This document shows positions 48,601 to 61,800 of a stretch of DNA of 64,000 bases, piece after piece. A program made the translations under genes and the position numbers. The stretch lies in contig CM032663.1 in the NCBI GenBank assembly GCA_019095985.1, positions 35,812,509-35,876,508 on the forward strand, read 5' to 3'. The first letter of the stretch is position 1. Every line of letters begins with the position of its first letter. A model generated the notes under the pieces. It was given only the letters and a program-made list of their open reading frames with translations, did no database searches and was not told the origin of the DNA. The stretch comes from Streblospio benedicti. Lineage: Eukaryota > Annelida > Polychaeta > Spionida > Spionidae.

Positions 48601-49867
48601 ACAGAGGAATAAAACAGTTTTCATTTGAAATGAAAATCAATCATTTTATAAACATTTTCTTCGTACACAACAAACGTTTCTAAACTACCCGACTGTCTTA
48701 GTTGGCTTCCTTGCTCAATCTATACACAGTGCACTCACGTAGGCATTACTCCACTCAACCACACCTCTTACTCGTCGGATGAATTAACAGAACAAACTGA
48801 TTTGACCCATCATTCACCGATGATACTTAGACAAAACCTCTTCTGGTTTCTTCTTATTCAGAGGAACAAGCAAGTATCAAAGCCGGCGGAATCAGGAGGC
48901 AGGTGGCGAGGGGGATTGAGATAATGTCCCCATCCTTTTCCGGACAAATGTATCATCATTTATTATAACATATTGACAAAGTCCGAGGGAAGTGGGATTG
49001 CAGGTTCTGCACGACCCACGTGCATTTAAACCCCACCACCCATTAAATGGGAACGCTAGAAACTTTTATCCTCAAAGTTGTACATTGCTAATTTTAAAAT
49101 GTGTTTATTTATTTGGTATTAGGCAAAGGAATGTAGAAAAATGGAATTCGATCATATTGAACTCCCCGATCAAAAATAATGCGTGATATTTAAAGGCTAA
49201 CATGCTACACAAATTGTCGTATTTTTGTATAACCTCATTTTCTATAAATTGTAATATATTGAACAACACAAGCCTAGGAATGTATACACTGCATTCTCAA
49301 TTGATGTATCTTCACTCTCTACTTGATAATGAAAGCGAGCTTGAAGGATATACAGGAAAAGTACATGTATTTGTTATTATTCGCTCACCTGTGGCAGAAG
49401 TTAGTTAACGTTAACTTATTTTTTCATAACGTGATGCTACAGACTATTTCTTTTCTTTAATGCAAGTCACACAAAGAATGTGACTTTGGCCTGTATGCAA
49501 AACTTCTTATGGTAATTTACGACGTTGGTTAATTGTCCTGCAATGTAATGCTGCAATTGTACTAAATTTAACCAGGTAGTTAATGCTGATTGGCTGTATC
49601 GTAGTATGGTTGCTTTATCAACAATAGACACATATGCATTTAAAGGGCCTCTAAAGCTGGTCGTGGTTACCAAATGAGAAGGTTCTCATTAGTATCACAC
49701 CGTATCATATTTTCCTATCACTCTCAGATTTTGAAGGAGTTTTGCAGTAGAGATTCCTCGCCTTGCATCATTTTATTAAATGTTGTGGTGATTAAGTAGT
49801 TTGAGAGCTAGCCGTCTTAATGTGTTTCTTGAATTACCATTGCGGAGTTCTTGATTAAGCTAGGAAA
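45640..49867. other. Gene-poor spacer upstream of the VWDE-like gene
   Basis: No exon, RNA gene or transposon protein is recognised. A GCAAGG-rich patch lies at 46095-46170 and a T/G homopolymer tract at 48368-48427. The last few hundred bases should contain the VWDE-like promoter; I cannot pick a TATA box with confidence. Confidence 0.5.
48368..48427. repeat. Poly-T then poly-G tract
   Basis: Runs of T pass directly into runs of G with a single T. Length in such tracts is unreliable in any assembly. Confidence 0.9.
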
Positions 49868-52800
49868 ATGTACAAATGGACCACTTGTCTCGTCGCATGT
49901 CTGATTCTTCCGGTTGGTGCACAGGATTTCGGCCTCGAACCCCCTCCAGATATATGGACTCCAGGTAATCTGTTATTTTCTGACCTTGCTACTCTGATAT
50001 TATTCGACCTCTAACAACAGCCCACCTAAAGACCTCTGTGATGGCAATGTAGTAGATTTCGAGGTTTTAATCAATTTACCTATCTAATTTTAGATACATG
50101 TATATGCAACATATAATATCTAGGATTATATTGACTTTTGTAAATGGAACACCCTTGCAATAGACTCAAGAGTCTGTCCCCCTAACATCCTAAATGCAGC
50201 CTAAAACGCCCCTTGTTTAGGGTGGTTAGTTACCCTGTCTTATCTTATATTTTATGAGTAAGAATGATGTTTGTATAGTAGATATACAGTGTGTGTTATA
50301 TAGTAAAACCTCAACACGACATAACAACTTTCATTTTAAGACATAGAAAATGATTTGTTCAGTTATACAATACAGAAATAAATTTCGCAACCAATCCTCT
50401 TACTTTTTTTAAAGGATGGCTTATTCATTGATAAATAATTGGCATATTCCTAGTACTACAATTAAACTATCTATAAGAAGGACCTATATTCGGATAAATT
50501 GTTATTCAATACCATGGCAGTATGTAAATTAAGAAACAAATTCGGGAGCAATAGGATGTAGTTTGAATTTACAACATAGTTGGAAATGCATATTTTTTTT
50601 ATTGTAACTAGCTGTCCTACTCGCACAAAAATCAATTTGACGTGTTTATTAATTGAATTCTGTTATTTATGATATTTGGGTGTCTGCTTTCAAATTATAT
50701 AATGGAGAACTTACTGTACTTTAAAAAATTGTTTTCAAATGGGAAAATCTTGCATCAAATATTTTACTTTTCTACAATTAAGCACAGCATTGATTATATA
50801 TTCTTCAGAGAGATGTAAGATGGGGAAATACTAATCTCTTTGGCGAATAATATTTATATGTTCTACGAAGAGTGCAGGTACATCATGTGGCTTTCAACAA
50901 ATTTTTAAGTTTAAGTCACAACACCAAAAATTAAGTGCGTATCACTAGAATTCTGAAACCAGAAGTCAACGATTCAGAGACAAAATTTTCTGAGCTGTTG
51001 AGAAAATCCGTTCATGGTTGTGTATTTTAAGCTTCATTTATACATTGTCATTGTGTTGACACAAAACAACTCAAACAGTCTTGAGATTTTTTAACGTACA
51101 TCAGGTGATGGGTTTTATAACTCCATAGCATAACATAGCTTATCAAGTTAGTGACAAAACTATCACAATCATCAAGTATTTTATGAATACTAGATTTTGA
51201 CATGCAGACTTGGTTTGAATAAAAATATTTATGTAGCCTCTCTTAAAACTATAGAATATATAATATAAATGAAACAAAATGTTCTTTATGGTATATTTAA
51301 TTGGTTTAAATTATCTTGTCATCAGCACTTCCTGTAACATAAACCCCAGATCTCATAAAATGCAGACGGCATAAAAATTCATTATATTGCATGTAGATCT
51401 AGACTTGAGTCACCAAATCGGAATAAATCTTTTCTGAAAAGCAAGATACACAACAATGATAATCTTAAATTCCTTAAATATTCCCAAACTATAGAGTTTA
51501 GTTTCGTTGGCTTCACATGTAAAAATAAAGATAACTTATCCGAGGAAAACTATGATAAGTATTCTATTCTTTATTCTAATAATCCTTTTATGAAAGGATC
51601 ATCAATACTGACATTTTTCGTACTCAGTCAGAAAAAAAAACCAAACATCATGCACATCTAGTTAACAGATCATCATTTGACAATCAAAATAAAAAGCTAG
51701 AGACAAAAGCAACTGAAACACACGTATAAAACTATTCCTGCAGGCACCTAAAGTTGACGAAACACAGCCATGTTCAATGTTTATGTTACAAGAGATATCT
51801 CGTGTTTGCTGAAAACACCCTTTTAGGTCTTTTTGGCTTTCCGAACCCTAATTTGTTAGTATGTTTGTCTTTGTAGTTTATCAACAGATTGTTAGTTGGC
51901 GGCCGGGAGTTTTCCCCCACCTTCTGTATTGTGTCATCACTAGGATGATTAATGTTCATGTTAACCTCAGTGTACCTTATTAATGGAGACGCTCAAGTCG
52001 CATTTTGCCATGCCGAATCCTTTTTCATTTGTGAAATAGAATGTTTAAACCAATCTAGTGTACCAGTTTGGCGTTGTGTGATTCCTTTTCATGTAATCAA
52101 CGTAGTCATTCATATATTTTATTTTGACAATTTAAATATGCCTCATTACAATACAAAATGATTTTTTCAGTTATATTTATTATCTATACCACAATCCATA
52201 ATATTGACCAAATAAAAATTCTATCAAGAGAATGGAAGCTACACTTAAGTTCAAAACCATAGGTGACAATTTGTTTGTTTATCACGGACTTGCACGTAAC
52301 TAATGCGCACAACAATCTCGTGGTCAATCACCATTCTATCTGACTAAAATCCATTTTATTTTTAAAATAAATCTAACATTCAACATTTCATGACAGTAAT
52401 TCCTACAGTTTTGAGGCGGAGGCATTAGTCTAACTTGATCTCAATGTTACACACGTGATTGATATTATATGGAGGTAAACCAAAGATTTTGACGTGAATG
52501 ATAGAATTGTTTGTTTTTATCAGACCATTACAAACCGGCACGTGATTACTATATGTATGTCCAGACAAACATATGACAAACATATGATTGATTTTTTATT
52601 CATATAGTCAACTCTAATATTTAAGTATTAACGACATGTGTTATGAATTGTCTAGTCATCTTCAAATATGCATAAATCCCCAGTGGTGGCGTTACTAGAA
52701 CGTATATTATAAATGTATATACCAAAATAAATATAGCGGTGAGCTTATAAGGCATGTGTGTTGGATGTATCATATTCTTGCAGGTCCTCAAACCCCACCA

Positions 52801-55800
52801 CCTCCTCCACCCACCCTTCCACCAGGCTTTGACATCGAACTCTTGACCACAACACCAAGTACAGGTAACATCACTTACAATCAATTTTAGAATGGAATGA
52901 ACTCAACCTTAAGTACCAGAACATGGGCAAATCGAGTTGTTGGACCATTTTCTGAGATCAATTTTAGAATGGAATGAACTCAACCTGTCGCCAAAAAGTG
53001 AGCATGCTCGATTTACCTGAACGGTGTAAAACCATGCTCAGTTTTAGCGCGCAGACAGTAAACTGTTGATCTCCGCAACAACGAAACACGCCTTTCGTGC
53101 GGCATTGATATCGAGTTGTGCCGTGTTTTTTTGGGACGTGTTTTCCATCGCTGAGAGCGGAATTGACCAATCCCTTGATTTTGGCGGAATTAGAATGATT
53201 TTTTTTCCCAGCGCATAATAATCTACGCACAGTCAACCAGCAAACCATTAGCTGACAGTCAGCAGACAATCGACTGAAGTTCACCTTAAATTCAAAGCAC
53301 AAAAAAAGTCTTGGCGCAAAGCGAACAGCAACCACGTGTGTAAATGGCGTTCGTCCAGCGCGTGAAGGTGTCAGCACTGCTACCCACTGAACCTACGTCG
53401 AAAGTACATTGACGAGCTGCCGAATGTACGCCACCGCACGCTAAAGGTGCATCAAGCTTATGCCAACATTTCATCTGACCACCATCTGCTCCCAATATGC
53501 GGCGCGTGTTCTGGGCATGTTTGGCATTTGTTTGGCGTATGTTTGGCGTATGTTTGGCGTATGTTTGGTGTATGGTCGACGTACAAAAATCAATGGATTA
53601 TTGCTTGGCGTATGCTGTCTACTCTTTCGATGTTTTGAGCAGCCCAAACTTCGGGAGCGTAAAAGAGCGGAGCGGAAATATTTTGGCGGCGTTCTGGCAG
53701 TGAACGTTTGGTGCACGTAAAGCGGCAAAGGAATGCTAAGTTGGGCGTAGCCGGCAGATGTGTAGCGTAGATGAAAAAACTTGAATATCTGACCAATTTT
53801 TATCAGCTGGGCGTAAGTTGCCAGTTCTCTGGGCCTAGTGGGACGCTGCTTCAAGATGACATGGATGCACAATTTGGTAGTTATCTGAATTTTCACTGAA
53901 TGTTCGTCTTCAAATGCGCTACTATGCTTTAAACCCTAGTCACAAGACATGATAGATCTGCAAGCGATATGGGGAGAATTTGCTTTTTAGCATATAATAT
54001 GCCGACTGGACATCCGTGGTTATCACATTACCTAGCACATGTGAGCAATAGCCACCCTCCCTCCACCCACCCCCGAGGACATGACCCATATCGTCTATTC
54101 ATCCTCTTTAAATTCCGCCAATCTATGATTGATGTATGGCCAAGGATCAAGCAGTGTGCCGTAAAATAAAACCAGCCGTAAATTGTGACCGGCCATAATA
54201 TACTTTAATGTAGACTAAATTGTGATCAGGCCCGCCAAAATAATCTAGCTGACGTAAAATGTAAAACACCATAAATTGTAATCAATTGCACGATGCATTG
54301 GACGGCTGCCATCGGCTCTCGATCCACAACACCCATTCTTCGTCATCATTGGCCTGAGGTGCATATAGAAAACTTTGTATTAAAATAATACTCTACTGGT
54401 CTCTATGCAAACATCGTAGCCCTAACTACGTCACGTCAAAGTTGGACCTCAGTTGGGGTCACGTGTAAAGCCCACGAGTGGATGGCCACAAAAAGATTCA
54501 AACTTGAACGCTTCGTTTTCGGTCACTTGTCAAGGTATCTAGACGTATGATACATAAAAAAGCATTTTCACATCCTGCCATCCTGTGTGACGCCAGCTTA
54601 AAAAAACTGTCTAACAGACAAGTCGAAAATATTTGTAACAAAAAGTATGAATTGATAAAAAAAATCAATGTTATCGTCACAGTGGTCGCATGTCGCGACA
54701 GCTAGACCATATTTGTGGCCATAAAATAAAACAGCTCATAATATTCGGCGAAGAAAGACAGATATCCTATCCAAGCATGGCACTAAATAATAGGGCGACG
54801 TTTGACTGATATAGTGACCTTATTCAGGAAACATTGGCCCACAATCGATCGATATCCGAATAATGCACCATTACCTTTCTGATAGCTATGCCTTAAGATG
54901 CCGGTAGATGACCGTCCCATGACCATGGGTATGTGGATAGCGTTATGTTACGATGAATCGGTACCCATCAGATCTTTATCCCGAGTTAACGTGACAGGTG
55001 CGCAACCCAACGATATATCCCCAATCTCGACATTGTCCGGTTTGTGTGATCCAGGCAATACATGTCGGAAACAACATGCTGCGATAAAGGTCATACGCGT
55101 TTTTGCATTAAGAGTAGTAATCAGAATTTAGGATGCTGTCATGTAGTTATGAACACATCGTTAACCTTTGTTTCAATACAAATTCAATGCTATTTAGATG
55201 ATGGAGCGGGTGCATGCAGTTCTTACACAATGTTACCAGATGATGTGACCCGAAGTACTAATTATAGTACATCAGACTTTCAAGCTTTTGATGATCTCTT
55301 GGAAGGTGGGTGTAAATTTGCTATATCATGCTAAAATACGCAAAACTCTATTTGGTTTTATGTGAAATTATAATTTTGTATTCTGTAAACGGCAGGTTTT
55401 GAGTTCAGTTGTACACGTATATTATAGAAAAATGGTACCGTCTTGGCGCGTGGGGTAAAATACCCACTTCATGCGTAGAATCAGATTCGTGTGGAGCCAG
55501 TATACCTCTTTGGCTAGATGGAACTCTACCTTCAGGTAAGATAACAGTAGACCTGTTCATACAGTTCCCGCAGGTCACACCTATCTAGTATGTTGTTTTT
55601 AGAATAATAGCATCTAAACAAGTACCAAATAATGCTACTACCATGAACGCCATTGTTTAAACATAAACATATACGGGATGGGTGTGCACTTTGTCCTAGT
55701 TTGATTTTGAAGTTCTTTTCATGAGATTATGCCAGCAAATGTCTGTGTGATCATCAACACCTCCACAGTTTTATTGGCATTTTCGGATGATGTACATTTT

Positions 55801-58800
55801 GTCACACTTCACTACAATGAAACATTGTTATATTTTTTCTTGGGCCCCCTTCCCTCAAAAATTGGAAATATGTGATGTGTGACACAATTGAAGAATATCT
55901 ACACGGTGTTTCACAACAGTTTTTCAAATATTACTTACGTGTTTTTATGAAATAATATTTGACATCCATATAGGAAGTACATAAATCACAGTATTCATAT
56001 TATAATGTATTTCTAAAAAAAAAAAGATTTTGTTTTTTTGGCCCCGGGAAAAAAGGGTTTTTCCCCCCAAACCCCTTTTTCTTTTTTTTAAATTTGTTTT
56101 CATCCTATATGATAAATGTTCATTTAACCCCCATGTCCTTTTTAATCATGGAACGCTCAAGTCACCATTTTGCCCATGCCAATCACTTTTTCATTTGTGG
56201 CAGAATGTTAAAACCAATCTAATTTTCGATTTGGCGTTGCGTGTGATTCCTTTTCATGTAATCAACGTAGTCATTCATATATTTTATTTTGACAATTTAG
56301 ATATGCCTCATTACAATACAAAACGATTTGTTCAGTTATATTTATTATCTATACCACAATCAGCAACAGAACTGCAGGGACCAATCCACCACTTATACCA
56401 CCCGTGTCACATACAAATAATACTGACCAAATAATACTTCTATCAAAGAGAATGGAATTTACACTTAAGTTCAAGGAAAGGGAAATAATCAAAACCATGG
56501 GTGACAATTTGTTTGTTTATCACGTACTTGCATAACTAATAGCACAACTCTGATATTTTGTTTGACTTGTCTCCCTTTCATGACAGTAAGCGTCACAACC
56601 AGTGCACGTGATTACTATGTGTATGTCCAAAGACGTTATGCTCTACGCAGATAGACCGGTGTCTCCAGACAAACATATGATTTTTTTAACTTCATATAGT
56701 CAACTCTAATATTTAAGTATTAACGATATGTGTTATGAATTGTCTAATTCATCTTCGAATATGCATAAATAGTGGTGGAATTGACTAGAACGTATATTAT
56801 AAATGTATATACCAAAATAAATATCCCTTATAAGGCATGTGTTTTTGGATGTATCATATTCTTGTAGGTTCTCAAACCTACCTCCCACCACCCACCCTTC
56901 CACCAGGCTTTGACATCGAACTCTTGACCACAACACCAAGTAAGGTAACATCACTTACAATCAATTTTAGGCCGTCCCGGCAGATGGTTAGCGTACAAAA
57001 TGGCAAAAAATGTGCACATTTTACCGTTCTTAATCCACACGTTAAAGCCGCGTCCCATATAGTCTTGAAGGTTCTCAAACCATAAAAATTACCTCCCTGC
57101 GTTTTCTATCACGCATTCTTTGCGTCTAGCTAAGCACAGCCAGGCCTCAGATTTCTAGGAAGATCATCAGGGAACTCTTGGCACCAATACTTTGGACTGC
57201 TCAAGTATAAACAGCCAATTCCAAGACCCATCGGCCTCGAGTTTTTATGCGCGCAGTGGCGGTAACTGGTCTTACAATACGCGCCCGGCAATAGCGTTTA
57301 ATTCGTAAATTCTCGGCGTAAGGGTGGGCGTGTCGGCTTTGCTTCGGCTGATGACCAGCGTAATATAGGCGCATGTTAGGGTGTAGCGTACGGACATTTC
57401 CAAAGGCCGCGTAACATTAACGTATGTGACGTATGATTCCGGCACATTCACTGGCGCCAACTGCGCCAGGTTGGCGCTAGCAATCCTAAAACAACAACCC
57501 GGCCATAAAAATGGATCCACTTTTAGGTTCGGCGTAAAGATCATTTTACCAGGAAATCTCCTGGAATTCATGCGTCGAGCTTGCGTTCTAGCAGTGGGAT
57601 GCGGCCTTTAATCATAAGTTATTTGTAAGTTTTATGTCCGCTATGCGTCTGCTCAAAAATATTTCCAGGAAGATTATTGATTATTCAGAATTTGTATACG
57701 CCGTTGGTATTTGAGCTGCACAAATACCAACGGCGTCGAAAATCGATGGATTATTGGATTATGCCGCTAACTGCCGCGCCCGAACACGCCGCCCGATCGC
57801 AAACTATCCGTTTTTCATGCGGCGTATTGGGGGCGAATAACAGCAAACAAGAGCAGATGGAAAGCAGACAAATGTTTTTGGCATTACAGTTAGCGTACAT
57901 TTTAAAGTATAAAAGCACATGAAAAACGTCTGATCTGCCTACAAAAAATATGAATTGCTTATGAAATGCTTATGAGAGATTACAGGTGGCATACAGCGAG
58001 GGGTATATACGCACCTGTAGTTCCATTCTCTTGTCGAGTCTGCTGGTACCCATCGAAGAGGCACCATCAATGCAAGTGGTCCAATGAAGAATAAAACAAG
58101 AAAAAATTGAACAAAAATGAACCCTGCTGAAGCTAATGACGTCGCTCTCCTCGTGGCTCAGCAGGCATAGTTAAAATACCTGTCTCCCAAATTTTATTAA
58201 TAGCATAAACTTCGACTGTTCGGCAGCAACAGAAATGACAAGCGGGGCGTATGCTGGCGCTTAAATACTGTCTGCTATAGTATGCAGTTCGAGCATAAAC
58301 GTCAGCCCCAGCAGGTGCTTTTTGTCGGTTGAACATCCGCGAGAGGAGTGTAAGCTGAGCGTCTGCTTTTATCCGGCATCCGGGTTTTCCCCTGGCGCTT
58401 TCTGTCTGCTGTTTGTCTGCTTTTGAGCGCTTTTTTTACACGCGCGATGAGTGCAAAAAGGTCAGATTATTTGAGCAGATGAAAAGAAAATACAGGTCAA
58501 ATGCCTGGAATTCTCCTAGAACATGTAAGCTAAGCGTATGCTTTCTGAATGGGACCATGGGGGGGGGGGTTAGAATGGAATGAACTCAACCTTAACCTCG
58601 GCGTATGCTCTACGCAGACATTATTGACATTTCTGGGCAAATCGAGTTGTGCGTGGACCATCTTCTGAGAGATAAGCCCTTTTGGCATTTATTGATTTTT
58701 TTCCAGCGCATAATCGACGCACAGTCAACCAGCAAACCATTAGCTGACAGTCAGCAGACAATCGACTGAAGTTCACCTTAAATTCGAAGCACAAAAAAAG

Positions 58801-61800
58801 TCTTGGCGCCAAAGCGAACAGCAACCACGTGTCTGCATGGCGTTCGCCCAGCGCGTGGTGTCGCACGGCTACCCACTGAACCTACGTCGAAAGTACATAT
58901 TGAAGAGCTGCCGAACGTACGCCACCGTACGCTAAAGGTGCATCAAGCTTAGGCCAACGTTTCATCTGCCCACCGTCTGTTCCCAATATGCGGCGCGTCG
59001 GGGCATGTTTGGCGTTTGTTTGGCGAATATTTGGTGTATGGTCGACGTACAAAAATCAATGGATTATTGCTTGGCGTATGCTGTCTACGCTTTCGATGGT
59101 TAGAGCAGCCCAAACTTCGGGAGCGGAAAAGAGCGGAGCGGAAATATTTTGGCGGCGTTCTGGCAGCGAAGGTTTGGAATGCTAAGTTGGGCGTAGCCGG
59201 CAGATGCGTAGCGTAGATGAAAAAAAAAAGAATATCTGACCAATTTTTATCAGCTGGGCGTAAGTTGCCAGTTCTCTGGACCTAGTGGGACGCTGCTTTA
59301 AGATGACATGGATGCACAATTTGGTAGTTATCTGAATTTTCACTGAATGGTCGTCTTCAAATGCGCTACTATGCTTTAAACCCTAGTCACAAGACATGAT
59401 AAATGAGCAAGCGATATGGGGAAAATTTGCGTTTTAGCATATAATATGCCGACTGGACATCCGTGGTTATCACATTACCTAGCACATGTGAGCAATAGCC
59501 ACCCTCCCCCACCCACCCCGAGGACATGACCCATATCGTCTACTCATCCTCTTTAAATTCCGCCAATCTATGATTGATGTATGGCCAAGGATCAAAGCAG
59601 TGTGCCGTAAAATAAAACCAGCCGTAAATTGTGACCGGCCATAATATACTTTAATGTAGACTAAATTGTGATCAGGCCCGCGAAAATAATCTAGCTGACG
59701 TAAAATGTAAAATACCATAGTATTGTGATCGATTGCACGATGCATTGGACGGCTGCCATCGGCTCTCGATCCACAACACCCATTCTTCGTCATCATTGGC
59801 CTGGGGTGCATATAGAAAACTTTGTATTAAAATAACACCCTGCTGGTCTCTATGCTAACACCCTAACCCTAACTACGTCACGTCAAAATTGGACCTGAGT
59901 TAGGGTCACGTGTATAGCCCACGAGTGGATGCATGGCCACAATGCAAACTTGAACGCTTCGTTTTCGGTCACTTGTCAACGTATCTAGACATATGATGAA
60001 TGAAAAAGCATTTTCACATCCTGCCATCCTGTGTGACGCCAGCTTAAAAAAAAACTGTCTGACAGACAAGTCGAAAATATTTGTAACAAAAAGTATGAAT
60101 TGATAAAAAAATCAATGTTATCGTCACAGTGGTCGCATGTCGCGACAGCTAGACCATATTTGTGGCCATGAAATAAAACAGCTCATAATATTCGGCGAAG
60201 AAAGACAGACATCCTATCGAAGCATGGCACAATAATAGGGCGATGTTTGACTGCTATAGTGACCTTATTCAGGAAACATTGGCCCACAATCGATCGATAT
60301 CCGAATAATGCACCATTACCTTTCTGATAGCTATGCCTTAAGATGCCGGTAGATGACCGTCCCATGACCATGGGTATGTGGATAGCGTTATGTTACGATG
60401 AATCGGTCCCCACCAGATCCTTATCCCGAGTTAACGTGACAGGTGCGCAACCCAACGATATATCCCCAATCTCGACATTGTCCGGTTTATGTGATCCAGG
60501 CAATACATGTCGGAAACAACATGCTGCGATAAAGGTCATACGCGTTTTTGCACTAAGAATAGTAATCAGAATTTAGGATGCTGTCATGTAGTTATGAACA
60601 CATCGTTAACCTTTGTTTCAATACAAATTCAATGCCATTCAGATGATGGAGCGGGTGCATGCAGTTCTTACACAATTTTACCAGATGATGCGAGCCGAAG
60701 TACTACTTATAGTACATCAGACTTTCAAGCTTTTGATGATCTCTTGGAAGGTGGGTGTAAATTTGCTATATCATGCTAACATACGCAAAACTCTATTTGG
60801 TTTTATGTGAAATTATAATTTTGTATTCTGTAAACGGCAGGTTTTGAGTTCAGTTGTACATGTATATTATAGAAAAATGGTACCGTCTTGGCGCGTGGGG
60901 TAAAATACCCACTTCATGCGTAGAATCAGGTTCGTGTGGAGCCAGTATACCTCTTTGGCTAGATGGAACTCTACCTTCAGGTAAGATAACAGTAGACCTG
61001 TTCACACAGTTCCCGCAGGTCACACCCATCTAGTATGTTGTTTTTAGAATAATAGCATCCAAACAAGTACCAAATAATGCTACTACCATGAACGCCATTG
61101 TTTAAACATAAAAATATACGGGATGGGTGTGCACTGTCCTAGTTTGATTTTGAAGTTCTTCATGAGATTATGCCAGCAAATGTCTGTGTGATCATCAACA
61201 CCTCCACAGTTTTATTGGCATTTTCGGATGATGTACATTTTGTCACACTTCACTACAATGAAACATTGTTATATTTTTTCTTGGGCCCCCTTCCCTCAAA
61301 ATTGGAAATATGTGATGTGTGACACAATTGAAGAATATCTACACGGTGTTTCACAACAGTTTTTCAAATATTACTTACGTGTTTTTATGAAATAATATTT
61401 GACATCCATATAGGAAGTACATAAATCACAGTATTCATATTATAATATATATAATATTATATGTTGTTGTGTACCATGTTTAATGCCTCATTTAAATAGT
61501 AATTGGTTAACAGTGTTGTAAATCAGGCCCACAAAAAACCATGAAATTTGACCGAGCCCCCACAATGTTTCATTATTGCTGTGAATGACAAAATGTACAA
61601 CGTACAGCATCCCTAAATCATTATAACTGTTACAATTGCTCTTTCAGGCAGTAACCCTGGGCCCCTGAGTGTTGGCGTGTGCGGAAAGCTTCCATTTTCA
61701 TTCGAGTTTGGCGCGTGTTGTGATTATACCGATATAATTCTGGTAACTCAATTATCTATGCTTGACACTATTATATGTATGGGTTAGTGCATGCGCACAG

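Larger units (their letters stand above)
51930..56008. repeat. VWDE-gene segment, copy A
   Basis: Colinear with copy B (56090-61443): start region with TCATGTAATCAACGTAGTCA, exon 2, a GC-rich patch, exons 3 and 4 and following intron. Copy A ends abruptly near 56008, where a stretch of A, T, G and C runs (to about 56095) leads into the beginning of copy B. The intron 1 portion 49965-51929 upstream is single copy and holds nothing recognised. Confidence 0.85.
56090..61443. repeat. VWDE-gene segment, copy B
   Basis: Second copy of the segment 51930-56008, with about 1.6 kb of extra DNA at 56970-58566. From about 61443 it runs on into the unique downstream part of the gene, so copy B is the version physically linked to exons 5-8. 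Confidence 0.85.

Noticed and set aside
54898-55131. Open frame MPVDDRPMTMGM..., also at 60343-60576
   Set aside because: It lies in an intron of the VWDE-like gene upstream of exon 3. Its presence in both copies reflects their near identity, not coding constraint.
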